From: Mycolicibacterium peregrinum
GTDB taxonomy: Bacteria > Actinomycetota > Actinomycetes > Mycobacteriales > Mycobacteriaceae
Direction: 5' to 3'
NCBI RefSeq assembly: GCF_002102345.1
Contig: NZ_LQPP01000077.1
Location: 1 to 61,598, forward strand
DNA: 61,598 nt
The position numbers were made by a program, and so were the translations under genes. Below the pieces are notes generated by a model that saw only the letters and a list, made by a program, of their open reading frames with translations, made no database searches and was not told where the DNA came from. Shown here one piece after another: positions 32,567-40,450 of the stretch (positions are counted from its first letter, which is position 1; the number at the start of each line of letters is the position of its first letter).

Positions 32567-32777
32567 TCAACTGTGCTTGCTTGTCACCAATTCCGGTAAT
32601 CGCACTGTGACACACAGCCCGCCGCCGGGGCGGGCAGCGAGGGTGAGTGTCCCGTCGTGGGCATGGATGATGCTGTTGACGATCGCCAGACCGAGCCCGA
32701 CACCGTCGTGGTGGGTACGCACGCGTTCACTGCCGCGTTGAAACGGCTCGACCAGCGTGGAAACCATTGGTGGGGTC
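32567..32777 (-). pseudogene. Histidine kinase 3' remnant (ATPase domain)
   Basis: The minus strand reads STLVEPFQRGSER then DGVGLGLAIVNSIIHAHDG, which are the F box and G2 box of a histidine-kinase HATPase domain, ending LPELVTSKHS. Everything upstream (dimerisation and sensor domains) is absent: the frame runs directly into the inverted repeat of the IS3-family element at 32778. The missing 5' part is not on the other side of the IS, where an RNase Z fragment is found. Confidence 0.8.
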
Positions 32778-32840
32778 TGCTGCACGATCAGGTGACATCT
32801 GAGTTGGCTTGCCCGACGGGCGGGCTGGAAGGATGTTCCT

Positions 32841-33149
32841 GTGCCCAAGCCGTACCCCCGCGAGTTCCGTGACGATGTCGTGCGGGTTGCTCGCAACCGA
32901 GACGACGGTGTGACGATCGAGCAGATCGCCTCCGACTTCGGGGTCCACCCGATGACGCTGCACAAGTGGCTACGCCAAGCCGATATCGACGAGGGCACCA
33001 AACCCGGCACAAGCAGCGGCGAGTCGGCTGAACTGCGCGAAGCCCGGCGTCGGATCAAGCTCCTCGAGCAGGAAAACGAGGTCCTGCGCCGGGCCGCGGC
33101 CTATCTGTCGCAGGCCAATCTGCCGGGAAAAGGCTCTACCCGCTCGTAA
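32841..33149 (+). CDS. IS3-family transposase OrfA
   Basis: A 102-residue protein with an N-terminal HTH (EQIASDFGVHPMTLHKWLRQADID) and a C-terminal leucine-zipper-like coil (LREARRRIKLLEQENEVLRRAAAYL), as is usual for OrfA. The start is GTG at 32841. A slippery heptamer near its 3' end (33125-33131) would fuse it to OrfB. Confidence 0.85.
   Translation: MPKPYPREFRDDVVRVARNRDDGVTIEQIASDFGVHPMTLHKWLRQADIDEGTKPGTSSGESAELREARRRIKLLEQENEVLRRAAAYLSQANLPGKGSTRS
33125..33131 (+). promoter_or_regulatory. Programmed -1 frameshift site
   Basis: The heptamer G-GGA-AAA is in register with orfA codons (CCG GGA AAA). A -1 slip continues as RLYPLVTELAADGIPVAV directly into the OrfB frame, giving the OrfAB transposase. 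Confidence 0.7.
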
Positions 33150-33181
33150 CTGAGCTCGCCGCCGACGGGATCCCCGTCGCG

Positions 33182-34003
33182 GTGACGTGCCGGGTACTCA
33201 AGCTCGCCCGCCAGCCCTACTACCGCTGGCTGGCCAATCCCGTGACCGGCGCCGAGATCGTCGAGGCCTACCGCGCCAACGCCCTGTTCGACGCCCACCA
33301 CGCAGATCCCGAGTTCGGATACCGCTACCTGGTCGAAGAGGCCGGCGATGCCGGCGAGCCGATGGCGCAGCGCACCGCCTGGCGGATCTGCACCCAGAAC
33401 CGGTGGTGGAGTGTGTTCGGGAAGAAACGCGGTAAGAACGGCAAGGTCGGGCCACCGGTGCATGACGACCTTGTCGAGCGCGACTTCACCGCTGATGCAC
33501 CAAATCAGTTGTGGCTCAGCGATATCACTGAACATCGCACCGGTGAAGGGAAGCTCTACTTGTGTGCGATCAAGGATGTGTTTTCCAACCGGATCGTGGG
33601 CTACAGCATCGACTCGCGGATGAAGTCCAGATTGGCCACCGCCGCGCTCAGTAGTGCGGTGGCACGCCGCGGCGATGTGGCCGGTTGCATTCTGCATTCC
33701 GATCGTGGATCTCAGTTCAGGTCAAGGAGATTCGTCCATGCACTTGATCGCTACGAGATGCTCGGATCGATGGGCCGCGTAGGCGCAGCCGGCGACAATG
33801 CGGCCATGGAGAGCTTCTTTTCCCTGCTCCAAAAGAACGTGCTCGATCGCCGTCGCTGGAGCACACGCGAAGAGTTGCGGATCGCCATCGTCACCTGGAT
33901 CGAACGGACCTACCATCGTCGTCGACGCCAGTCCGGCCTCGGCCGGTTGACCCCGATCGAGTACGAAGCCATCATGACCACACCGGCCAGTCAGGCCGCG
34001 TGA
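33182..34003 (+). CDS. IS3-family transposase OrfB (integrase core)
   Basis: A 273-residue rve-type catalytic domain. The DDE residues are in LWLSDITEH, LHSDRGSQF and NAAMESFFS, with the following K/R in LQKNVL. The frame stays open upstream to the -1 frameshift site at 33125, so the functional product is probably the OrfAB fusion of about 387 residues. Confidence 0.85.
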   Translation: MTCRVLKLARQPYYRWLANPVTGAEIVEAYRANALFDAHHADPEFGYRYLVEEAGDAGEPMAQRTAWRICTQNRWWSVFGKKRGKNGKVGPPVHDDLVERDFTADAPNQLWLSDITEHRTGEGKLYLCAIKDVFSNRIVGYSIDSRMKSRLATAALSSAVARRGDVAGCILHSDRGSQFRSRRFVHALDRYEMLGSMGRVGAAGDNAAMESFFSLLQKNVLDRRRWSTREELRIAIVTWIERTYHRRRRQSGLGRLTPIEYEAIMTTPASQAA

Positions 34004-34030
34004 CCGAAACTGTCACCTGATCGTGCAGCA

Positions 34031-34318
34031 GACCCGTGTGACGCCGCCTTCGCTCTGGCCGAGGACGCCGACCTGCTGGTGATCGAGGCGACGTTCCTGC
34101 ACCAAGACGCTGAATTAGCCTCGCGTTACGGGCATCTGACCGCGCGGCAGGCAGGCGCGATCGCAGCCGAGAGCAACGTGCGACGGCTGGTGCTCACTCA
34201 TTTCTCTCAGCGCTACTACGACGCCCGGCGTCATCATGACGAAGCGGCCGAGGTCTTCGGTGGTGAGGTGATCACGGCCGAGGACCTGTCCAGGATCCCG
34301 GTCCCCAAACGGGTATGA
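34031..34318 (+). pseudogene. RNase Z / MBL-fold hydrolase 3' remnant
   Basis: The frame from the IS end encodes DPCDAAFALAEDADLLVIEATF, then YGHLTARQAGAIAAES and LVLTHFSQRY, the C-terminal third of an RNase Z-type metallo-beta-lactamase-fold protein. The His-X-His-X-Asp-His zinc motif is missing because the gene starts inside the IS boundary. It is 3' truncated material left by rearrangement, not a functional enzyme. Confidence 0.8.
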
Positions 34319-34405
34319 GGGGCGCCGGATACCGCCCACATGACATGAAGTTGATATGAAGTCATCGGCGGACGCCGTTATTGTCCGCAGAATGTCAGGG
34401 TGACG

Positions 34406-34963
34406 ATGTCGGTCCCCTCCTGCGATCAGCAGCGTGCCGGCACTGCATTGATCCGAGCGCTGGGTGTTGCCGATGAGCCCGCGCGGTTCGACGCCATGGA
34501 GCGCGACGAGGTCGTCCAGCTGACCCGTCAGCAGGAGCTGCGGCAGGCTCGCTACTACCGGGGACTCCTGGAGTCGCAGCGGGCTGAGGTCGAAGAGGAG
34601 TTGGCCCGTGACTGCGAACTGCTCGTAAGACACTCGGCCGATGATCGCAACCGGCGTCGGATGCCACGCCTTCGTGAAGCCATCAGACGCAAACGCCGTG
34701 AGCAGTACCAGATTGACTGTCTGCTGGAATCTCTGAACATGAGGTTCTTTCGGCCACGGCCGATGCCGCTACCGGATCACCGCTTCACCATCGAGGTCGA
34801 ACCCACACGGCACGGTTACCGGGTGCGGATCCCCGAACTCGATCAAGTCGTGACCGCCGTCAGCCGCGATGATGCTGCGATGACGGCCCGCGAGTACATC
34901 GCCGTGAGCATCGGCATCGCGATCAGCCGGATCGCCGTCACCCCAGGGCGCTTGGACACTTAA
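34406..34963 (+). CDS. Coiled-coil protein with HicB-like C-terminal domain (hypothetical)
   Basis: This is a 185-residue protein. Residues about 35-105 are strongly charged and predicted coiled coil (QQELRQARYYRGLLESQRAEVEEELARD). The last 60 residues, FTIEVEPTRHGYRVRIPELDQVVTAV plus an REYIAVSIGIAISRI helix, resemble the HicB/partial RNase H fold of antitoxins. No toxin gene adjoins it. The start is the ATG at 34406; a GTG 6 nt upstream is also possible. Confidence 0.55.
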   Translation: MSVPSCDQQRAGTALIRALGVADEPARFDAMERDEVVQLTRQQELRQARYYRGLLESQRAEVEEELARDCELLVRHSADDRNRRRMPRLREAIRRKRREQYQIDCLLESLNMRFFRPRPMPLPDHRFTIEVEPTRHGYRVRIPELDQVVTAVSRDDAAMTAREYIAVSIGIAISRIAVTPGRLDT

Positions 34964-35279
34964 GTCCAGCGGGCGCTCTCGCCACATCCGTTTCGATGAG
35001 CGCTGGTCTCGCCTGGCGTCAGCGCATGAATTTCTATCGGTTTTCGCAATAGTGGTGCGGAAAATGCCTGTGGAGCAAAGCATTACGTCAGGGTGATGGC
35101 TTGCCATTTGTGGCAAATGGTTAATGTCCAGGCACAGTTTCTCCGTCATTCACCTGTGGGAAACGCTGTGTCCCAACTGTTTATAGGTAACTAGTCGATG
35201 GCTGGTGACACCGCTTTGCGGGCGCTGCTACGTTCCCTCGGGAAGAATCTTCGAATACTGAGAGGTCTGCCGTCGTACC
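34964..35279. promoter_or_regulatory. Long upstream region of the porin operon
   Basis: A 316-bp non-coding, AT-richer stretch before the first MspA gene. It contains a 7-bp palindrome around a 3-nt centre (CCATTTG/CAAATGG at 35104-35120) and a TATAGG box near 35185 that could be a -10. Long untranslated upstream regions are known for mspA of M. smegmatis. Confidence 0.45.
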
Positions 35280-35960
35280 ATGCTCAAAACTCTTGTCCCA
35301 CTGGCTGTCGCCTGTTCTCTCGGCGTTTTTGCTTCTCTTGGCGGTGCCAACCAGGCTGGAGCCCAGCCGATTCCAGCTCCGCCGGCACCCGATGTCGCAC
35401 CTGCTCCGGCAGTCGAGAACGGCGCCGTCCCATCGGCGGCACCCGGGATCTTGCCGACGCCGGAGGGCTGGACGCTTTCGGTCAAGGCAGTCGACGAAAC
35501 ACAGCTCGACGTAGCTCCGTTGACCACCGCCATATCCTCGCGCGAATACTTGGTGGGCGGAACGTTTCTGGGCGAGGTCACTGGCTCGGGCAAGGCCGCG
35601 CTGGCCGGTGGAACGCTGGAGGCGGGTTACCAGATCGGTTGTGGCATCAGTGCCGATGTCGTCGATGCGAGGTTTGGCGGCAATATCACGCCCTCGCTGA
35701 GCTCTGCGGGCGTGCCGAGTGTCGGCGGTGGTCTCTTCGCGCAGATCCGCCCCACTCTCAAGCCGGGGACGGCGTCCGTCGTCCCCGTGACGAAGATCGA
35801 CTATGAAGGCGATACGGCACGTGTGACGATCACCGGCCTGCGGATCAAGATAGACAGCTGCGTCGGCCAGTCCTTCATTCGCTCATACGCGACGTTCACC
35901 AGCTCCACCGCCGACACGCAGGACGTCGTCTCCTACGTGGGCGTGACCAAGGCCGTGTGA
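35280..35960 (+). CDS. MspA family porin, first copy
   Basis: A 226-residue outer-membrane porin precursor with a signal peptide (cleaved near residue 28, AGA-QP), then a Pro/Ala-rich linker (29-60) absent from classical MspA. The MspA-like beta domain contains SREYLVGGTF, GTLEAGYQIGCG and the terminal YVGVTKAV. The first copy has two Cys, Cys121 and Cys194, both shared with the second copy. MspA proteins form octameric channels for small hydrophilic solutes. It shares a porin operon with the next gene (63-bp gap). Confidence 0.85.
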   Translation: MLKTLVPLAVACSLGVFASLGGANQAGAQPIPAPPAPDVAPAPAVENGAVPSAAPGILPTPEGWTLSVKAVDETQLDVAPLTTAISSREYLVGGTFLGEVTGSGKAALAGGTLEAGYQIGCGISADVVDARFGGNITPSLSSAGVPSVGGGLFAQIRPTLKPGTASVVPVTKIDYEGDTARVTITGLRIKIDSCVGQSFIRSYATFTSSTADTQDVVSYVGVTKAV

Positions 35961-36023
35961 AGTCCGCGCCTCAAATTCTCACTCGCTCAATCGTTTACGT
36001 TCCGAGAGGTATCAAAAACCGAC

Positions 36024-36716
36024 ATGACCAAGATCCTTGCCGCGCTGTTTTTGGCCGGTGCGCTGGTGGTGCCGGCGCCCTACGCGACCGCCGCTCCCGA
36101 ACCCGCCGTGCCGCCCGAGCCGAGCGCGGATGCTCTGCCGCCCGCCGCTCCCGAACTCGGAACCCCGCCGGACACCGGGGCCGTCGGCTCCGTGGAACCG
36201 TCCGTGGTCACGACGCCGGACGGTTGGGTATTGAAGCTCGCGGCCAAGGACGAGACGCAATTGCCGATCCCAGCCCTCACCACCGCGACGTCATCGCGTG
36301 AGTACCTGGCCGGGGGGACATTCACCGGCAACATCAGCGGCAGCGGGACTACGGCGTTGCAGGGCGGCACGCTCGAGGCGGGCTACCAGATCGGCTGCGG
36401 TATCGAGCTGAGTTCGGTTCGCTTGACCGGCAGCCTCGGCCTCTCCTCGTCGGTCAGCCGGACCGGCCTCGGCGGGCTCAGCGCACCGATTCAGGGCAAT
36501 GTCGAAGTGCGCCCGAAACCGGGCGAGGTCATCGACGTCTCGGTCACCGAAATGAAGTTCAAAGGCAAGGATTCCCGGGTCACGCTCAAAGACGTGCACA
36601 TCAAGATCGATGGGTGCGTTGGCCAGTCTTTTCTGCGGTCGTTCGCAAAGCTGACCAGCGCAGCCCCGGGGTCCCAGGATGTCGTCGCGTACTACGGAGT
36701 GACCAAGACCGTCTGA
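36024..36716 (+). CDS. MspA family porin, second copy
   Basis: A 230-residue tandem paralogue with the same layout: signal peptide to about residue 23, an Ala/Pro/Glu-rich linker, then TPDGWVLKLAAKDETQLPIPALTTATSSREYLAGGTF. Cys125 and Cys198 match the Cys pair of the first copy. GAGAGG lies upstream of the ATG. Its 3' end overlaps the convergent GAPDH gene by 25 nt, so the two mRNAs are antisense there. Confidence 0.85.
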   Translation: MTKILAALFLAGALVVPAPYATAAPEPAVPPEPSADALPPAAPELGTPPDTGAVGSVEPSVVTTPDGWVLKLAAKDETQLPIPALTTATSSREYLAGGTFTGNISGSGTTALQGGTLEAGYQIGCGIELSSVRLTGSLGLSSSVSRTGLGGLSAPIQGNVEVRPKPGEVIDVSVTEMKFKGKDSRVTLKDVHIKIDGCVGQSFLRSFAKLTSAAPGSQDVVAYYGVTKTV

Positions 36717-38161
36717 TCCGCGTCGGCCCCAATCTGCGGATACGTCGGGTACTCGATGCCCGACAGGTACTGCACCGTGCGCACCACCTGGGACGAGTAT
36801 CCGAATTCGTTGTCGTACCAGACATAGAGGATCACGTTGTCTTCGTCGACGATCGTCGCGTTGGCATCGATGATGCTGGCCGCACGTGAGCCGATGAAGT
36901 CGCTCGACACTGCGTCGGTCGCCGCGGTGTAGTCCAGGTTGCGGCTCAACGGTCCCGACAGGGACGCCTGGCGCAGGTACTCCAGGGCTTCTTCCTTGGT
37001 CGTCGGGCGGTGCAGCTGCATGTTCAGGATCGCCACCGAGACATCCGGGGTGGGAACACGGATCGAGCTGCCGCTGATCTTGGCCTTCAGGTCAGGCATG
37101 GCCTTGGCGACGGCGGAGGCCGCACCGGTTTCGGTCAGGACCAGGTTGAACGGCGCGGACCGGCCGCGGCGGTCGGCGTTGTGATAGTTGTCCAGCAGGT
37201 TCTGGTCGTTGGTGAACGAATGCACGGTCTCCACGTGGCAGCGGGCGATGCCGTACTCGTCGTCCATCGCCTTGAGCGGCGGAACGATCGCGTTGGTCGT
37301 GCATGACGCGCACGAGAAGATCTGCTGTTCGAGGTCGAGGGTGCGATGGTTGACCCCGTGCACGATGTTCGGGACGTCACCCTTGCCCGGGGCGGTCAGC
37401 AGGACCTTCGCGATGCCGGGGCGCAGGTGCTTGGACAGGCCGTCGCGGTCACGCCACTTGCCGGTGTTGTCGATCAGGATCGCGTTGTCGATGCCGTACT
37501 CGGTGTAATCGACGGTCGCCGGGTCGTCACTGTGGATGAACTTGATGACGTTGCCGTTGGCGATGAGGCTGTTGGTCTCGGTGTCGACCTTGATCGTGCC
37601 GTCGAACTGGCCGTGGACCGAGTCGCGACGCAGCAGCGACGCCCGCTTGGCGAGGTCGCCCTCCCCGTTGCTGCGGATCACCACGGCACGCAGGTTGAGG
37701 CCGTTTCCGGAGCCGGCCTTCTCGATCAGCAGGCGCGCGACGAGCCGGCCGATCCGGCCGAACCCGTAGAGCACCACATCCCGCGGACCCTGCGGTTCGC
37801 TCTTGTTTTCGCCGGTCACGTCGCTGAGGACCTGCGCGGTGAACTCGGGCACCGACAGCCCCTCATCGCTGGCGCGGTACGCCATGACCAGCAGGCCGAG
37901 GTCGATCTTCGACGGGCCCAGGTCCAGCTCGGCCAGCGCCTGCAGGAACGGGAAGGTCTCTTCGACCGACAGTTCCTCACCGCCGACCTGTCGCGCGAAC
38001 CGGTGCGTCCGCAGGATCTTGATGACGGACCTGTTCACCAGCGACCGGCTGTGCAGCAGGACTGTCACGCCCTTTGCCCGGTACAGGGTGCCGATGATCG
38101 GGATCATCGCCTCCGCGAGTGCTTCTTGAGCATTCCAATGGGCGAGTTCTGGCGAGTTCAA
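36692..38161 (-). CDS. gap: Glyceraldehyde-3-phosphate dehydrogenase, long form
   Basis: A 489-residue GAPDH with an N-terminal extension of about 130 residues, as in the long-form bacterial family. The NAD site is YGFGRIGRLVARLL, the catalytic Cys is in SCASCTTNAIVPPLKA and the His in ETVHSFTNDQNLLDNYH; WYDNEFGYSSQVVR is at the C-terminus. It oxidises glyceraldehyde 3-phosphate in glycolysis or a related branch. The start is uncertain: I use the TTG at 38161, which keeps the conserved HWNAQEALAEAMIPIIGTLYR segment, and the ATG at 38107 is the alternative. Confidence 0.85.
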   Translation of the reverse strand: MNSPELAHWNAQEALAEAMIPIIGTLYRAKGVTVLLHSRSLVNRSVIKILRTHRFARQVGGEELSVEETFPFLQALAELDLGPSKIDLGLLVMAYRASDEGLSVPEFTAQVLSDVTGENKSEPQGPRDVVLYGFGRIGRLVARLLIEKAGSGNGLNLRAVVIRSNGEGDLAKRASLLRRDSVHGQFDGTIKVDTETNSLIANGNVIKFIHSDDPATVDYTEYGIDNAILIDNTGKWRDRDGLSKHLRPGIAKVLLTAPGKGDVPNIVHGVNHRTLDLEQQIFSCASCTTNAIVPPLKAMDDEYGIARCHVETVHSFTNDQNLLDNYHNADRRGRSAPFNLVLTETGAASAVAKAMPDLKAKISGSSIRVPTPDVSVAILNMQLHRPTTKEEALEYLRQASLSGPLSRNLDYTAATDAVSSDFIGSRAASIIDANATIVDEDNVILYVWYDNEFGYSSQVVRTVQYLSGIEYPTYPQIGADADQTVLVTP

Positions 38162-38280
38162 ATCAAGCGTCCTGTGGGTCGTGTGGGCTGGCCCCTCGGA
38201 TGAGTACCGCCTTGATGGTAGCGATTGTCCGATCTCACAATGCGTCGCGGTTCGCCGGTGAGAACTTGCAGTGGCCCAGG

Positions 38281-38562
38281 TCACAGGGGGAAATGGCGGG
38301 CCGTTCGTTTCCACTTCCGGTAGTCGTCGGGCAGGCAGGCCGCGCAGGGTCGGTAGCCGGCTGCGACGGCGGTTGCCTCGTCGGCGACGAAGACGCGGTT
38401 GCGCACGTATCCGCCGGCCGCGATGGTTCGTAGCGCCGACGGGCAGTCCAGGCGGCCGTAGAGCTTGCCGCCCCGATGCCCACCCAGGGTTCCGGGTGTG
38501 ACGCTGCGGTACGGACGCCCGTCCGCTCCCATCAGTGTGTACCGCTTGATGTTCGACGTCAT
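38281..38562 (-). CDS. Stand-alone Ada metal-binding domain protein
   Basis: This is a 93-residue protein corresponding to the zinc domain of Ada (methylphosphotriester acceptor): KLYGRLDCPSALR, then NRVFVADEATAVAAGYRPCAACLPDDYRKWK. Three Cys of the canonical set are visible (Cys40 and the CAAC pair). Alone it has no AraC or Ogt domains. It is the last gene of a four-gene operon and its ATG overlaps the 2OG oxygenase stop by 4 nt. Confidence 0.8.
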   Translation of the reverse strand: MTSNIKRYTLMGADGRPYRSVTPGTLGGHRGGKLYGRLDCPSALRTIAAGGYVRNRVFVADEATAVAAGYRPCAACLPDDYRKWKRTARHFPL

Positions 38563-39281
38563 GCGGCGTCGTGGAAGACAAGCCCGAGAGTGAATCGCGT
38601 ACCGCTACGGACCACGGAAACACCGTGCCGCACCGGCGCTGCCGACCATCCGCGGGCCGAGGGCACCGGCCGGTCCCGGGTCGTGAAGACCAGGCCGTGC
38701 CCCTTCGGGATGACGGTGGCGGTGCCGCGGGACTGCGCGCGCGGCCGCTGTTCGTAGAGCAGGAACTCCCCGCCGGTGTGGTCGACGCCGGGGCTGGTCA
38801 GGTTGATGACCACCTGCAGCGGAAAGACCAGCTCCCCGTAGAGGTCTCGATGCAGGGCGTTCCAGTCGCCGGCCTCGTACTTGAGCAGGATCGCGGTGGT
38901 CTTGGTCTGCCCCGCTGCGTGGCACATGCTCAGCCAGTCGTCCAGATCGTCGGGCCATGGCGCTTCCCGGCGAAGTTTGGTCCACCAGTCGCGCGCGATC
39001 GGCAACAGCCGGGGATAGAGGGCGCGCTTGAGCGCCACGACCGGGTCGGGGTAGGGATCGGCGAAGTAGCGGTACTCGCCTTCCCCGAAGCGGTACCGGC
39101 TCATGTTGATCGTGGAGCGGAACCGGTGCTCGTCGGGGTAGAGCGCGGCGATCCGGTCGGCCTCGGCAGCGGTGAGCAGCGGACCGGTGAGAGCGCAACC
39201 CACATTGTCGAGGTCCGAATGGATCGCATCCCAGTCGGCTGCGGCCACGCGGCCTGCCCACGGCCCACCGGCGGCACTCAT
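38559..39281 (-). CDS. 2-oxoglutarate/Fe(II) oxygenase
   Basis: A 240-residue cupin-like dioxygenase. The iron ligands are His144 and Asp146 (ALHRDLYGELVFPLQ) and His219 (PVRHGVS); Arg229 (TRFTLGLVF) would hold 2-oxoglutarate. It is a prolyl-hydroxylase-like 2OG enzyme rather than classical AlkB. Its position between Ogt and the Ada zinc domain suggests a role in alkylation-damage reversal, but this is inference. Confidence 0.8.
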   Translation of the reverse strand: MSAAGGPWAGRVAAADWDAIHSDLDNVGCALTGPLLTAAEADRIAALYPDEHRFRSTINMSRYRFGEGEYRYFADPYPDPVVALKRALYPRLLPIARDWWTKLRREAPWPDDLDDWLSMCHAAGQTKTTAILLKYEAGDWNALHRDLYGELVFPLQVVINLTSPGVDHTGGEFLLYEQRPRAQSRGTATVIPKGHGLVFTTRDRPVPSARGWSAAPVRHGVSVVRSGTRFTLGLVFHDAA

Positions 39282-39889
39282 GCGGCGGACTCCAGGTCCA
39301 GCAGAACTCGTTTGGCTTCCACACCTCCGAGGTAGCCGCCCATCGCACCGTCGCTACGCACGACGCGGTGGCAGGGCACGACCACCGGCAGGGGATTGGT
39401 GGCGCAGGCCGTCCCCACGGCACGTACGGCTTTGGGGTTGCCGGCAAGCTGGGCCACAGCTGCGTAGCTGGCGGTATGCCCGTAACCGATCTCCGGGAGG
39501 CGGTGCAGCACCGTGCTGCGGAATCCCGCGGACAGCCGCCAATCCAGCGCGATGTCGAAGGTGCGGCGGATTCCGGCGAAGTACTCGTCGAGTTCCCGGG
39601 CCACGGTGTCGAGACGCGTCGGTGCGTGCAGGATGCGTGGGCTGATCTTGTCGGCGAGCTGCTGCAGGACGGCGTCGTGGCCTTCACTGGCATAGGCGAC
39701 GCGCACCAGGCCCTGGTCGGTGGCGGCCACCAGCAGCGGGCCCACCGGGCTGTCGACGATTCGGTAGGCGACGTCGAGAATGCCGTCGCGGTCGGCGGCA
39801 ACGGCCAGTCGGGTCCGCAGGGCGGCCATGCGGTCGGTGCCGTCGGCCATCTGCACCAGATCGTGGATGAGGGCACGGTCGGTGTTCAT
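39278..39889 (-). CDS. ogt: Methylated-DNA-protein-cysteine methyltransferase
   Basis: This is a 203-residue O6-alkylguanine DNA alkyltransferase with the intact active site VVPCHRVVRSDGAMGGYLGG (Cys173). The N-terminal domain has SPVGPLLVAATDQGLVRVAY, and the Asn hinge is NPLP. It removes alkyl groups from O6-guanine suicidally. It overlaps the sigma factor stop by 4 nt, as it does with the downstream oxygenase, so the operon is tightly coupled. Confidence 0.9.
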   Translation of the reverse strand: MNTDRALIHDLVQMADGTDRMAALRTRLAVAADRDGILDVAYRIVDSPVGPLLVAATDQGLVRVAYASEGHDAVLQQLADKISPRILHAPTRLDTVARELDEYFAGIRRTFDIALDWRLSAGFRSTVLHRLPEIGYGHTASYAAVAQLAGNPKAVRAVGTACATNPLPVVVPCHRVVRSDGAMGGYLGGVEAKRVLLDLESAA

Positions 39890-40395
39890 CGGGTTTCTCC
39901 TCTCCGGGAGGTACTGATGGCGGCGGAGCCGCTGCGATAGGTACGTCTGAGGGCCGCGATGCCGTCGGCGGCGGCGCGGCGGGCAGCATCGGTGCTGCCG
40001 CCGAGGATGGCCGCGACGTCGGCATAGGGCAGTCCGGCCAGGTAGTGGTAGGCCACGGCTTGCTTCTGTTTGGTCGGTAGGCGCTCGAGCGCATCGGCCA
40101 GGTCGTCGTCGCGGTCGTGCTGCGGTGCGGTGGGTGTCTCCGGCACCGTGTCGGTGGGGATCGCGTGGCGCGACCGGGCCCGGGTGATGTCGATCGCCTT
40201 GCGGTGAGCGACCGTCACCAGCCACGCTTCGATGTTCGCGTCAGCCGGAAGATCCGGATAGGCCTTCATCGCGGCCAGGAACGTTTCCGACCACGCGTCG
40301 TCGGCGTCGATCGGTCCGACGACGGCCCTACACACCCGCAGTACCGTGGGGCCGTGGTCATCGACCACTGCCTCGAAGGGCTGTTTGGCTTTCAC
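39886..40395 (-). CDS. ECF-type RNA polymerase sigma factor
   Basis: This is a 169-residue sigma-70 family protein with region 2 (VLRVCRAVVGPIDADDAWSETFLAAMKAY) and region 4 (LPTKQKQAVAYHYLAGLPYADVAAILGGSTDAARR). No anti-sigma gene adjoins it. It heads the operon sigma-ogt-2OG oxygenase-Ada zinc domain, so it may switch on its own DNA-repair operon in place of Ada. The start is GTG at 40395 with a weak ribosome site. Confidence 0.85.
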   Translation of the reverse strand: MKAKQPFEAVVDDHGPTVLRVCRAVVGPIDADDAWSETFLAAMKAYPDLPADANIEAWLVTVAHRKAIDITRARSRHAIPTDTVPETPTAPQHDRDDDLADALERLPTKQKQAVAYHYLAGLPYADVAAILGGSTDAARRAAADGIAALRRTYRSGSAAISTSRRGETR

Positions 40396-40450
40396 GTTCT
40401 GTAGACGCTCCGACCGCGGGTTTCGTGAGATCCCAGTTTGGAATGGGCGG

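Larger units (their letters stand above)
32778..34030 (+). mobile_element. IS3-family insertion sequence
   Basis: A 1253-bp element beginning TGCTGCACGATCAGG and ending with the exact complement; the outer 20 bp of both ends match perfectly. It encodes orfA and orfB in overlapping frames. There is no target-site duplication. The flanks GGGTC and GACCC are complementary rather than direct repeats, and the genes cut on each side are unrelated. Confidence 0.85.

Noticed and set aside
32778..34030. Direct target-site duplication of the IS3-family element.
   Set aside because: The flanks are GGGTC and GACCC, which are complementary, not direct repeats; no duplication is visible.
36692..38623. GAPDH frame extended to 38623.
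   Set aside because: The added about 150 residues are low-quality Arg/Pro-rich sequence and would run through the opposite side of the Ada zinc-domain gene region.
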